Position numbers and translations under genes: made by a program
Source of the DNA: Butyricimonas sp. Marseille-P3923
GTDB lineage: Bacteria; Bacteroidota; Bacteroidia; Bacteroidales; Marinifilaceae
NCBI RefSeq assembly: GCF_900184685.1
Contig: NZ_FXXL01000007.1
Span: 2,108,001 to 2,172,000, forward strand
Length of the DNA stretch: 64,000 nt
Reading direction: 5' to 3'
Part shown: positions 28,406 through 37,917 of the stretch, one piece after another
Layout: every line of letters begins with the position of its first letter
How positions within the stretch are numbered: the first letter of the stretch is position 1
The notes under the pieces: model-generated
Told to the model about the DNA's origin: nothing
The model's database searches: none
The model's input: the letters and a program-made list of their open reading frames with translations, nothing else

Positions 28406-28433
28406 GAGAGGCAGAAATTTTCTCCTGCCTCTC
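28406..28433. terminator. Convergent terminator after recR and lipoprotein cassette 1
   Basis: GAGAGGCAG and CTGCCTCTC form a perfect 9-bp stem with a 10-nt loop, with an A-rich run on the left (T-rich for the minus strand). It stands between recR and the end of the first cassette. Confidence 0.7.
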
Positions 28434-28440
28434 CATTTAT

Positions 28441-29580
28441 TTAATCGCCTACCACTACATCTTCATTCTCTCCCTTCTCCCAATCCTCTTCCGTGCCTCC
28501 CGGTCGGACAGTTTCTCCCGGCTCACCAATCTCGATATCTTCCGAGTTTCCCGTTTCCCAGTCACCGGGGAAGATTTCCAGTTCGACATCATTCTTTTTC
28601 TCTTCGATCTTGTCGTCCGGCAAAATTTCGGTCTTTCCGGTTTCATCCGTCGTTTCCACTTTATTCAAAGTAGACTCCAGTTGCCCGTCACCGGAAGTAC
28701 TCTCGTTGACTTCCATATCCATCACAACTTGCATATCCGGGTTCGTTTCCACGGCAAGACTGAAAAGATGGGATAAAATTATCTCCTCTGAATCATCTTT
28801 CGCGATAATATTACACTCGATATTATTATCTCCCGCGCTACCGCCTTCATTTATCACAGCGATATTCATCGTTGCCGAGTAATTATTATCTCCCTCGGCA
28901 CGACCCAGCCCTCTCGCCAAACCGCTTTTCGCCATCGGCACGAATACCGTTCCCGGATTCTTCCATTCCGTATCCCCGAAACCAAGCGTTGTCCCCACGT
29001 TAGGGACAAGCACTCCCGCTTCGGCAATTCTCCCGGAATTATCCGTCATCTGGACTTTCGTTGCCACGAGCGTCCGTTTCACGGTAAGCTCCGCTTTCGT
29101 GTCCTCGTCACCCACGGTTAACGTATTCTTGGCAAAAAGCACGTCGCCCAGCGGGGTGAAATTGGCTGCATTATTCTTCCTCGTCAACTGAATCTTCATA
29201 TCGGCAAGAGCCGTACCCACGGCATCACCCGCTATATTGGCATCCTCCGGTACATTACCCACGAATGCGAGCGTATAGCTTCCCTTATCCAATTCCACGT
29301 CTTTAATATCCGCCACGGAATTATACTTGTAGCTTTTCTGCAATTTTCCCGCTTGGTCAAACACGTACAAACGCACGTGCGAGATAATCCCTTTCAGACC
29401 GGCATCATCCAAATTGCCGACACCGCTTTTCAAGGTAAATCCGACCTTCACGGTTTCCGTTCCCGGGGTTGGGTCCGGATTCGGCTCTGGATCCGGTTCT
29501 GGCTCTCCACTTCCGCCGCCGCAACTGCAAAAATTAAGCGCCAACGACAATACCATGAATATATAAATAAACTTTTTCAT
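28441..29580 (-). CDS. FimB/Mfa2-like lipoprotein with acidic repeat tail, cassette 1 gene 3
   Basis: A 379-residue lipoprotein. The lipobox is near NFCSCGGGSG and is followed by a Pro/Glu/Asp-rich linker (EPEPDPEPNPDPTPG). The main domain resembles FimB/Mfa2-type fimbrial proteins (HVRLYVFDQAGKLQKSYKY, GSYTLAFVGNVP). The C-terminus has two copies of a 14-residue acidic motif (DWETGNSEDIEIGE and DWEKGENEDVVVGD, residues 340-353 and 366-379), the second ending exactly at the stop. The homologue at 33756-34904 is highly similar. It is probably a surface-anchored subunit of a fimbria-like or adhesin complex with the two upstream lipoproteins. Confidence 0.75.
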   Translation of the reverse strand: MKKFIYIFMVLSLALNFCSCGGGSGEPEPDPEPNPDPTPGTETVKVGFTLKSGVGNLDDAGLKGIISHVRLYVFDQAGKLQKSYKYNSVADIKDVELDKGSYTLAFVGNVPEDANIAGDAVGTALADMKIQLTRKNNAANFTPLGDVLFAKNTLTVGDEDTKAELTVKRTLVATKVQMTDNSGRIAEAGVLVPNVGTTLGFGDTEWKNPGTVFVPMAKSGLARGLGRAEGDNNYSATMNIAVINEGGSAGDNNIECNIIAKDDSEEIILSHLFSLAVETNPDMQVVMDMEVNESTSGDGQLESTLNKVETTDETGKTEILPDDKIEEKKNDVELEIFPGDWETGNSEDIEIGEPGETVRPGGTEEDWEKGENEDVVVGD

Positions 29581-29619
29581 TCAATACATTTTAATGGTTA
29601 TTACTAGAACGCTTTATCA

Positions 29620-32520
29620 TCAATTCCGATACCCGTTCACCGTTATCGTTCTCTCCAAATCGGAATTACGTGAACGCAAACGCACGAGAATCTCACACGA
29701 GGACACACCTTCCGGCATCACCAGTTCCCCTTTCGTCCACGCACCTCCAGTCCCATCTGCCGGTCCCATATCCAAGATACCGTCACCTCCAATACATTCC
29801 GTTTCAATATACCAGTCCGTATTTGAAAGTATTTCAAACGTGAATGAATCGCCTGCCGCCACTTTATACGAGTACCCACTCTCTACTTCAAGTTTCTCTA
29901 CCGTTGCAGATTCTTGATAAATCGGTACATAAACACTACGAGTCCCGGACTGAACGATAATATTCCCGTGTCTGGAATTATGCTCCCCGAATAATCCCGG
30001 TTTTACCCTCACGGTCAAAGAAGCATCACCTTCCCCTTTTAAAACCCCAGCATTATACTTGACACTATCGGCACCATGTGCCAAAGTCACGAAATTATCG
30101 TGATAAATATCCAATTGACAACTCCACGCTCCGTCAGCTTTAATCTCAAGATCAAACATCTGACCTTCACCTGAAGCATAAATATCTCGAGGTGTTACAA
30201 CAAGAATGATCCCGTCCGGGCTAAAATTCGGGGAAGCCTCCGCGTAAACATACAATGTTCTATTAATATATCTTTCCAACAACACGGAAGGCAACTTCCC
30301 TGTCAGATTCGGATTCTTCGACAAGTCAAGATCCTCCAAATTCGTCAGACCGTTAAACGAGTCCGGAATTGTCGTAAGCCCACAATTCGTCAATGTCAAG
30401 TACTCCAACGTACTCATTTGTCCCAACCAATCCGGCAAACCGTTCTGTGCAAAAACAGGAGAATATATAGTCAAATCTTCCAATCTCAAATCCTTTATCG
30501 CTTGAATATTGGTAGGAATAAGATTATCATTCGCCAAGGCCAATTCCCGCAAAGAAGTCCACCGTGTCACGGTAGAAGGAATCTCTATACCACTGAACCC
30601 GGCAAGTCCTAAACCGGTAAGCGATTCTCCCGTCATATTCCATAAAGCATTCGGGAAAGTACAATTGGTTCCCGCCTGAATGAACAAGTATTTCAAATTT
30701 GTCAATTTACTAAATTCAACATCAACCGAAGAAATAGCTGATTTAGAAAGATCGATATCCTCATCCTTGCCATCATCTTCATAAGGTACTTCAAAAATAA
30801 GCACTTGTAGGTTTACTAGATTAGCAATATGAGATGGAATGGTGGTTAAACTCTCGCTGCACACCTCTAACAATTTCAAACTAACAGGCAATTCGGGCAA
30901 AGTCGTGGCATTCGTGTAAACCGAAAACTCTTCCAACTTCCCCATATCTTTGATAAATGCCGGAATTTCAGCCAGACAGCCATAAGAACTTTCGCCAATA
31001 GTAAAACAATTCAATTCGGTCAAGTTCTTTAAAGACTCCGGTAAATTCCAAACCGCCAAAGTTCCATTTCTTGAAATTCCGTTACTTGTTTTCGCAATTT
31101 TTGCCGACTTTGCAACACCCCCGTGGTCGTAATCGTCATCATTACCATAATCTTCCAGTTGAGAATAACCTATTCTCACGACACGTCCGGCTGCATCCGT
31201 TTCCACGTCATACCACAAATTAATATTATCCCCGTTCCAATTCGAAACACTTAATCCTGCCGCTCTCATCGCATCCCGTAATTCCAACATGGCAGCTATA
31301 TCGGTATCTGCCACATCCGGCATCTTCGGCAACACGACCACCACGTTGCCCGTCGTATCGAGTACCACGTTCTTCACCGGGGCAGGCAGTGCATAAAGAT
31401 TATTATCCACTGAATCCCGCAATGAAATATTTTGCAAGGTATAATTCCCGGCAAGCACCCGGTCACGACACTTCACGATAAGCGTATCCTTGCTAACGTA
31501 AAGGGAATTGTACGAGTCATATTTATTGGCATGCAAAGAATACACGTGCTCTCCTTTACCATCCACGATATCAGCCATCAGATGATGAACCCGGTTAAAA
31601 TTCACCGTTGAACCGTTCTCCACCAAGAATTTCACAGTCAAACTATCAAGATATATTTTCTGAATTGCCGTAATATCCTCACTCTCCGAAGCTCCCCACT
31701 CTTCCAAGCTCATTTCAATCGCCACGTCGAAAACACCTCCCACGACATTCACCTTCGCATTGATCGTGTGAATCTTGTTTGCCTCCACCTTATTTTTCAA
31801 TGCAGACACGTAAGTCTTTATTTCGCCATCCTCCACGATCACGAATTTCAAGCGAGCCAGAGAATCAACACAAGTCGGGAAAGCTATCGCCTGACCTTTC
31901 ATCAATTCCCCATCCTTGCTCATCGGCACTTTCAATTGTGCTTTCGTGTCTTTGGGAGTCCCGTTAAAACTCACGGATTTTGGGGAACCCAACAAAGTCA
32001 CGCTTTGCAATTCCACGCCTCCTTTCAACCCGCTCACGTTGATATCCAGACGTCCCACCATACGGCTTAAAGCGACATCGCTCGTCTTATCCTCACCCAC
32101 CGTGATCTTATCCGTACCGGAGAAAATACTACCGGGCAAAATAATATCACCGTTAGCATCCGCTTGCAACGTGACAACAATATCATCCAGTTTAGCACCC
32201 TCTGCCAACCCGCTAATCTGTTGTTTGTCAATATTGGAAAGATAAGCAAAAGTATAAGTACCCAAAGGCAATTTCACGGGAGTCACGTTAGCCAACCCGT
32301 CATATTCCTTTTGTTGCGAGAAAGTACCGTCCTCGTTAAAAATCAATAAATGCAAACCAGTAATTTCCTTGCTTAACGCGTCCGCCGACAAATCAGAAGA
32401 CCTGCTGCTGAACGTCAAGGCAACCTCTTTACCCGGACCTTCACCTTCGAGCTGATCTTCCCGGCATCCCGTGAACAACACGGTCGACAATACAATGAGA
32501 GTATATAATATTCTTTTCAT
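29620..32520 (-). CDS. Large adhesin-like lipoprotein: FimB/Mfa2-like, LRR and BACON-like domains, cassette 1 gene 2
   Basis: A 966-residue lipoprotein (LFTGCREDQ lipobox). In order: a FimB/Mfa2-like N-terminal domain (about 25-290; LHLLIFNEDGTFSQQKEY, GTYTFAYLSNIDK), a beta-rich linker, leucine-rich repeats (about 480-765; IPAFIKDMGKLEEFSV, LTNLEDLDLSKNPNLTGKLP), and two BACON-like modules (about 785-965; WSCQLDIYHDNFVTL, then VPIYQESATVEKLEV). The architecture points to surface binding of a macromolecule. No enzymatic motif is visible. It lies between two smaller FimB/Mfa2-like lipoproteins with gaps of 17-40 bp, and the paralogue at 34941-37901 has the same design with divergent LRRs. Confidence 0.8.
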   Translation of the reverse strand: MKRILYTLIVLSTVLFTGCREDQLEGEGPGKEVALTFSSRSSDLSADALSKEITGLHLLIFNEDGTFSQQKEYDGLANVTPVKLPLGTYTFAYLSNIDKQQISGLAEGAKLDDIVVTLQADANGDIILPGSIFSGTDKITVGEDKTSDVALSRMVGRLDINVSGLKGGVELQSVTLLGSPKSVSFNGTPKDTKAQLKVPMSKDGELMKGQAIAFPTCVDSLARLKFVIVEDGEIKTYVSALKNKVEANKIHTINAKVNVVGGVFDVAIEMSLEEWGASESEDITAIQKIYLDSLTVKFLVENGSTVNFNRVHHLMADIVDGKGEHVYSLHANKYDSYNSLYVSKDTLIVKCRDRVLAGNYTLQNISLRDSVDNNLYALPAPVKNVVLDTTGNVVVVLPKMPDVADTDIAAMLELRDAMRAAGLSVSNWNGDNINLWYDVETDAAGRVVRIGYSQLEDYGNDDDYDHGGVAKSAKIAKTSNGISRNGTLAVWNLPESLKNLTELNCFTIGESSYGCLAEIPAFIKDMGKLEEFSVYTNATTLPELPVSLKLLEVCSESLTTIPSHIANLVNLQVLIFEVPYEDDGKDEDIDLSKSAISSVDVEFSKLTNLKYLFIQAGTNCTFPNALWNMTGESLTGLGLAGFSGIEIPSTVTRWTSLRELALANDNLIPTNIQAIKDLRLEDLTIYSPVFAQNGLPDWLGQMSTLEYLTLTNCGLTTIPDSFNGLTNLEDLDLSKNPNLTGKLPSVLLERYINRTLYVYAEASPNFSPDGIILVVTPRDIYASGEGQMFDLEIKADGAWSCQLDIYHDNFVTLAHGADSVKYNAGVLKGEGDASLTVRVKPGLFGEHNSRHGNIIVQSGTRSVYVPIYQESATVEKLEVESGYSYKVAAGDSFTFEILSNTDWYIETECIGGDGILDMGPADGTGGAWTKGELVMPEGVSSCEILVRLRSRNSDLERTITVNGYRN

Positions 32521-32537
32521 TTCGCTATCATTTTAGA

Positions 32538-33338
32538 TTATAAATCAGATACTTTTTCCTCACAAACCGCCTTATTTCCAGCATCCCCGGAACGAGCTAT
32601 CGAGGAACCGGGCACCAACGTGATATTCAACTCCAGCTTCTTGTTGCGTTCGATGCATTTCTCGGACTTGAAATCAAAATAAGACTCGTTCTTGTACTCA
32701 TCATAAACAACAATCGTCCCGCTCACCACATTTTTTGTCGGGAAACAATAACATTCGTAGCCTCGCTCAAGGTTATAAGAATCCCATTGGGGAATAATAG
32801 TATAATCATTCACCTGAATCTCGTCCAATTCCGGACGATCGAAAAAAATATGCATCGCGTAAAATTCATCCTCATTCACCACGTTCACGACAAGTCCCCC
32901 AACCAGACGGTTCATCACCACCGTTTCGGAAACATTTGTACCGTCCATTCGAACCACACCTCCAAACAATTCGGGAAGAGTATAATAATCAGATTGCAAA
33001 AACAACACATTCTTGTCCTTATCTCTCAAAACAACATAGTTCGATTGTTCCTCTCTATCATTACCCAACACGAAAAACGTATGTTCGCCGGCATCCAAAT
33101 CCTTGAACGCTATTGGTTCTCCCGCGGCAAAATAAACCGGCTCACATACTTCATCGGACTTCAAATAAGTAAGGTCATACACCGAAGCAGACATCCCTTC
33201 CTCCGGAACCACACCTTCACCGGAACGCACAGCCAACTCCAAACCACTTTCCGGAATTTCCGTTTGCTCCATTTCACTCTTCTGGGAACAAGCCCCGAAA
33301 AGAAATAAACAAAAAACTGCAACTAGAACTTTTCTCAT
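32538..33338 (-). CDS. FimB/Mfa2-like small lipoprotein, cassette 1 gene 1
   Basis: A 266-residue lipoprotein (LFLFGACSQKSE lipobox) with features of the FimB/Mfa2 anchor family: ASVYDLTYLKS near the N-terminus, AGEHTFFVLGND, and VVMNRLVGGLVVNVVNEDEF, which matches the conserved R(M/L)VG core of the fold. It is the first gene of the cassette. The upstream sequence shared with cassette 2 (around the start codon and 5' leader) suggests common regulation, but no exact -7 box was found on the minus strand. Confidence 0.7.
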   Translation of the reverse strand: MRKVLVAVFCLFLFGACSQKSEMEQTEIPESGLELAVRSGEGVVPEEGMSASVYDLTYLKSDEVCEPVYFAAGEPIAFKDLDAGEHTFFVLGNDREEQSNYVVLRDKDKNVLFLQSDYYTLPELFGGVVRMDGTNVSETVVMNRLVGGLVVNVVNEDEFYAMHIFFDRPELDEIQVNDYTIIPQWDSYNLERGYECYCFPTKNVVSGTIVVYDEYKNESYFDFKSEKCIERNKKLELNITLVPGSSIARSGDAGNKAVCEEKVSDL

Positions 33339-33702
33339 AATTTCGCAATTAAAATTTACACTTGTAATTCTATCTGTCTCTCAATTATTTAGCAATCAAC
33401 CAATAAACTAATTCATTTTGTTTAATAATGACAAAACAATGTTTCATATATTAAATATCAGATGATTACAGTCTTAAAACATATCAAAAAATGTTCAATT
33501 AATGATAACTTAATAATATCCGAAGACAGCACGCCTAATAGAAATACAACTCCCTGTGTATGAATTTTAAAAATAAATAGATGGATAATCACAAATAATA
33601 AAAAATGTCTTATATTTGTGAATCATTAAACGAAGGTTATTTGATTCTCAACAAATTATCATATAAACTTTTATAGATAATTATAAATATCACAATAAAA
33701 AA
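33339..33702. other. AT-rich intergenic region between the two cassettes
   Basis: Non-coding as far as I can see. The part next to the start codon resembles the region upstream of cassette 2 (ATTACAAGT...AAATT). Around 33590-33622 there is a 9-bp inverted pair TCACAAATA/TATTTGTGA enclosing a plus-strand TATATTTG. The segment 33605-33650 resembles 38945-38990. Confidence 0.6.
33611..33618 (+). promoter_or_regulatory. Plus-strand -7 box (TATATTTG) without an obvious gene
   Basis: An exact TAnnTTTG in a block also conserved upstream of cassette 2. No plus-strand gene follows; a transcript would reach the hairpin at 33703-33737 after about 110 nt. Confidence 0.35.
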
Positions 33703-33737
33703 AAGGCCAACTAATTTGCAATAAACCAGTTGGCCTT
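33703..33737 (-). terminator. Rho-independent terminator of cassette 2
   Basis: AAGGCCAACT and AGTTGGCCTT form a perfect 10-bp stem with a 15-nt loop. On the minus strand it is followed directly by a run of eight T. It lies 18 bp after the stop of the last cassette 2 gene. Confidence 0.9.
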
Positions 33738-33755
33738 CAAAATTTATCTATAAAA

Positions 33756-34904
33756 CTAATCGGTCACAACGACATCTTCTTCCTCTCCTTGCTCCCAATC
33801 CACTTCCGAGCCTCCCGGTCGAATAAAATCTTCCCGCTCACCAATTTCCACGTCCTCCGAATTTCCCGTTTCCCAATCACCGGGGAACACCTCGAGCGTC
33901 ACGTCGGTTTCCTTGACTTTAATCTTTTCGTCCGGCAATTCCTCCGTCTTCCCAGTTTCATCTTTCGTTTCCACCTTGTTCACGGTCGATTCGAGTTGCC
34001 CGTCACCGGAATCACTCTCGTTCACCTCCACGTTCATGGAAACTTCCGTGTCCGGTTTGGTTTCCGCGACAACATTTATCACTTGAGCCAACACCACCTC
34101 TTGTGAAGCATCCTTTGCGATGATATTACACTGGATATTATTATTCTCCCCGGTACTGCCACTACCACTCTCGCTCACCACTGCGATATTCATCGTCGCC
34201 GAGTAGTTCTTATTCTCGTCATCCGCCCGCGAGAAACTTCTTGCCGCTCCGCCTTTCGTCATGGTCACGAACACCGTTCCGGGATTCTTCCACTCCGTGT
34301 CCCCGAAAGCCAGCGTTGTTCCCACATTAGGGATAAGCACTCCCGCCTCCGCAATTTTCCCGGAATTATCCGTCATCTGTACTTTAGTGGTCGAGAGCGT
34401 TCGTTTCACGGTAAGCTCCGCTTTGACCTCCTCCTCGCCTACCATCAACGTATTTTTCGCGAAAAGCACATCTCCAAGCGGGGTGAAATTAGCGGCGTTC
34501 TCCTTCCTCGTCAATTGAATCTTCATATCGGCAAGAGCCGTACCCACCGTTTCCCCGGAAATATTCCCATCCTCCGGCACATTCCCCACAAATGCCACCG
34601 TGTAGCTTCCCTTCTCCAATTCAACGCTCTTGATGTCCGCCACGGAATTATATTTATAATTCTTCAACAACTTTCCCGCCTGATCAAACACGTACAAACG
34701 CACGTGCGAGATAATCCCTTTCAACCCGGCATCATCCAGACTGCCGATACCGCTCTTCAAGACAAATTCAACCTTCACGTTTCCCGTTCCCGGCGTTGGC
34801 TCCGGTTCTGGCTCCGGTTCTGGACTATCCCCTCCGCTACCGCCACAACCACAGAATCCCAGCGACAGCGACAACACCATGAATATATAAATCAATTTTT
34901 TCAT
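33756..34904 (-). CDS. FimB/Mfa2-like lipoprotein with acidic repeat tail, cassette 2 gene 3
   Basis: A 382-residue paralogue of the protein at 28441-29580. The start MKKLIYIFMVLSLSLGFCGC was chosen because it matches that homologue; the frame opens at 34934. The lipobox is followed by an extended PEPEPEPEPTPG linker encoded by a hexameric repeat. The central domain is almost the same (GLKGIISHVRLYVFDQAGKL), while the region around residues 210-300 is more divergent. The C-terminal pair of acidic motifs is kept (DWETGNSEDVEIGE, DWEQGEEEDVVVTD). Long nearly identical stretches suggest a recent duplication or gene conversion with cassette 1. Confidence 0.75.
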   Translation of the reverse strand: MKKLIYIFMVLSLSLGFCGCGGSGGDSPEPEPEPEPTPGTGNVKVEFVLKSGIGSLDDAGLKGIISHVRLYVFDQAGKLLKNYKYNSVADIKSVELEKGSYTVAFVGNVPEDGNISGETVGTALADMKIQLTRKENAANFTPLGDVLFAKNTLMVGEEEVKAELTVKRTLSTTKVQMTDNSGKIAEAGVLIPNVGTTLAFGDTEWKNPGTVFVTMTKGGAARSFSRADDENKNYSATMNIAVVSESGSGSTGENNNIQCNIIAKDASQEVVLAQVINVVAETKPDTEVSMNVEVNESDSGDGQLESTVNKVETKDETGKTEELPDEKIKVKETDVTLEVFPGDWETGNSEDVEIGEREDFIRPGGSEVDWEQGEEEDVVVTD

Positions 34905-34940
34905 ACTATACATTTTAACGGTTACTACTCGCACGCTTCA

Positions 34941-37901
34941 TCACTTCATATTCGTGGAATCCCTCGGAATCTCCCCGGAATGAGAACGTCCTATTACAGT
35001 AATCACTCTCTCCTCTCCACTTCCCCATGACCTCAAAATCACCAGTATCGTGCATGACGCAACACCGTCCGGCATCTCAAGCACGCCCGTTAAAGTTCCA
35101 TTTCCAGTTCCATAACTCGGTTCCATGTTCAACCATCCCTCTCCGTCAATAAGTTCTGAACGAACCTCCCATTCCGTGTTAGAAGACACATCCAGCACAA
35201 ACATATCTCCCGCCATCAAAGAACACGAATCTTTAACACTCGTTTCGAGTCTTTCTTCTTGCGCCATTTCCTGTTCAATAGAGATATAAGCAGAATGCTG
35301 AGTCCCAACACGCACTTGAAGATGCCCGCTATATGACCACCCCGAAAACATAGCTTCCTTCACTATTACTTTCAATGTCGCATTTCCACTCCCCGACAAT
35401 ACCCCTGTTCCGACAATACTATCATTTTGGAAAAATTCTCCCTGCTCCGGTATCACTGTTACAAAATCATTCATACTAGCATTCAACTGACAACTCCACT
35501 CTGAATTAGTCTTAATATCAACCGTGTACACTCCTCCCTCGACCGGAGCGTAAATCCGTTCCGGTGTTACTTCCAACCAAAGTCCATCAGGAGTAAATTC
35601 TTTTGATTCCGGAGCGTAAACAGACAGCATACCATCATTATACCGCCTCAACAATACAGAAGGCAACTTCCCTGTCAAATTAGGGTTACGCGGCATATCA
35701 AGATCATGCAAATTCACTAAACCGTCAAAAGAGTCCGGAATAGACGTGATACCGCAATCATACAACGTCAAATATTCCAACCAACTCATTCCACCCAACC
35801 AAGCCGGAAGTCCACCTTGTCCGAAAACAGGTGAATAAATCATCAAATCGTTCAATTTCAACTCCTTTATAGCCTCTATATCCACGGGTGTCATCTTGGC
35901 ATTCCCAAATGTCAAATCCTCCAACACATTCCATTTACTTACCGAAGCCGGTACTTGAATACGGCTAAAACCATAAAGCCCTAATTCGTGCAGGTCACCG
36001 CCCGGCAAATCCCATATCCCATTCGGAAGCTCACAATTCGTTGCCCCTACAAGGCACAACGCCTTCAACTCCGTCAATTTATCAAAACTCATCTCTACCG
36101 ATGAAACACTCGCCTGCGACAATGCCGGCAAATAATCATAATCATACTCTTCATTCTCCTCGTAATCGGGAACCGTAACAATCAACACTTGCAATCGCGT
36201 CAAATCCCCGATATGAGCCGGAATCCGTGTCAGCGTCTTACTCCTAACTTCCAAATATTTCAACCCGGCAGGCAATTCTGGAAGCGTGGTACTATTTACA
36301 GTAACCGCCAATTCTTCCAAATTAGGAATTTCTTTTATAAAAGCGGGAATTTCCGACAAAACGCCATAATCAGATTCCTCATCCGAGATATTGCAATATC
36401 TTAACGCAGTCAAATTCTTAAACGACGCTGGCATTACCCAAACAGACTGCATGTCCGCCGTTCTTGATACTGCCCTCGACATTGTTGTGGACGCAGTTTT
36501 AGCAAAACGGCTCCGGTCATAATCATAATCGTAATCATCCAAATTGGAATAACCGATCCCGACAACACGTCCCTCGGTGTTCAACTCGACTTCATACCAC
36601 AGATTAATATTATTCCCGACCCAACTCGAGGGTAAATCGACACCAGCCTCTCTCATCGCATCCCGCAACTCCAGCAAAGCCGTTTTGTCATTCTCTGCCA
36701 CCTCAAGCATCGCGGGCAAAGCGACATGCACGAGTCCCATCGTATCGAGCACCACATTTTTCACCGGAGCAGGTAAAGCATACAACCGATTCATCTCCGA
36801 ATCCAATATCTCAATATTCCGAATCGTGAAATTTCCACACTCTTGCCGCCCAAAAGAAGATATGACAAGAGTATCACCAAACACCTCAAGTTTTTGCATT
36901 TCATCATCTTTTCTTCCATTGATTCCAAATATTTTATTTTTTCCATCAATAAAACTGACAGTAACCTCTTGTATTTGCTCCAAATTCTCCAGTACGTTTC
37001 CCGTGGCTAATCTCACCACCCATCCATTGGCATACAATTTCTCATTCGCAATAATATCCTCGCTCATCGTTTCGCCCCATTCCTCTACACTCATCTCGAT
37101 TTCCACGTCGAAAATATCACCCATAACATTCACTTTCACGTTAATAGAGTGAATCTTATTTGCCTCCACTTTATTCTTCAACTCTGCCACATATATTTTA
37201 TCAACACCGTTCTCCACGATCACAAACTCCAAACGAGCTAAAGAATCAACACATGTCGGAAATACTATCGCCCGACCTTTCATTAATTCGCCTTCCTTAT
37301 TCATCGGCACATTCAACCGTGCTTTCGTATCCTTGGGGGTTCCGTTAAAACTCACGGATTTCGGAGACCCCAACAAGGCCACACTCCGCAACTCGACACC
37401 ACCTTTCAACCCGCTCACGTTTATATCCAAACGCCCTACTATACGACTCAATCGGGCTTCGCTAGACTTATCTTCCCCCACCGTGATTTCATCTGTACCA
37501 GAAAAAATACTACCGGGCATAACAACATCTCCGTTTGCATCCGTTTCCAAGGCAACCACCACATCATCCAAACTCGCTCCCTCTTTTAACCCGCTAATCT
37601 GGTTCTCGTCAATATTAGAAAGATAAGCAAACGTGTAAGCCCCCAACGGCAATTTCACGGGCTTCACGTCCGCTAAACCGGCAAACTCTTTTTGTTGATA
37701 AAAGACGCCACTCTCGTCAAAGATTAACAAATGTAACTTTTCAACCTCCTTGGTTAACTCCTCTACAGACAATTCAGAAGACCTGCTACTAAAAGTCAAA
37801 GCAATATCCTTCACCGGAACTTCACCTTCCAATTGCTCTTCCCGGCATCCCGTGAAAAACACAGCTGACAACAATACAAGAGTATATAATATTTTTTTCA
37901 T
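34941..37901 (-). CDS. Large adhesin-like lipoprotein: FimB/Mfa2-like, LRR and BACON-like domains, cassette 2 gene 2
   Basis: A 986-residue paralogue of the protein at 29620-32520, with lipobox FFTGCREEQ. The N-terminal FimB/Mfa2-like domain is nearly identical to the paralogue (SSRSSELSVEELTKEVEKL, GSPKSVSFNGTPKDTKA). The middle part (about 300-400) and the LRR region (LPELPAGLKYLEVRSKTLTR, GLVNLHDLDMPRNPNLTGKL) differ more, as if the ligand-facing part is diversifying. BACON-like modules follow (WSCQLNASMNDFVTV; ISIEQEMAQEERLE). Like its paralogue it should be anchored on the outer membrane and exposed or assembled with the flanking small subunits. Confidence 0.8.
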   Translation of the reverse strand: MKKILYTLVLLSAVFFTGCREEQLEGEVPVKDIALTFSSRSSELSVEELTKEVEKLHLLIFDESGVFYQQKEFAGLADVKPVKLPLGAYTFAYLSNIDENQISGLKEGASLDDVVVALETDANGDVVMPGSIFSGTDEITVGEDKSSEARLSRIVGRLDINVSGLKGGVELRSVALLGSPKSVSFNGTPKDTKARLNVPMNKEGELMKGRAIVFPTCVDSLARLEFVIVENGVDKIYVAELKNKVEANKIHSINVKVNVMGDIFDVEIEMSVEEWGETMSEDIIANEKLYANGWVVRLATGNVLENLEQIQEVTVSFIDGKNKIFGINGRKDDEMQKLEVFGDTLVISSFGRQECGNFTIRNIEILDSEMNRLYALPAPVKNVVLDTMGLVHVALPAMLEVAENDKTALLELRDAMREAGVDLPSSWVGNNINLWYEVELNTEGRVVGIGYSNLDDYDYDYDRSRFAKTASTTMSRAVSRTADMQSVWVMPASFKNLTALRYCNISDEESDYGVLSEIPAFIKEIPNLEELAVTVNSTTLPELPAGLKYLEVRSKTLTRIPAHIGDLTRLQVLIVTVPDYEENEEYDYDYLPALSQASVSSVEMSFDKLTELKALCLVGATNCELPNGIWDLPGGDLHELGLYGFSRIQVPASVSKWNVLEDLTFGNAKMTPVDIEAIKELKLNDLMIYSPVFGQGGLPAWLGGMSWLEYLTLYDCGITSIPDSFDGLVNLHDLDMPRNPNLTGKLPSVLLRRYNDGMLSVYAPESKEFTPDGLWLEVTPERIYAPVEGGVYTVDIKTNSEWSCQLNASMNDFVTVIPEQGEFFQNDSIVGTGVLSGSGNATLKVIVKEAMFSGWSYSGHLQVRVGTQHSAYISIEQEMAQEERLETSVKDSCSLMAGDMFVLDVSSNTEWEVRSELIDGEGWLNMEPSYGTGNGTLTGVLEMPDGVASCTILVILRSWGSGEERVITVIGRSHSGEIPRDSTNMK

Positions 37902-37917
37902 TTCTTCCGCATTTAAA

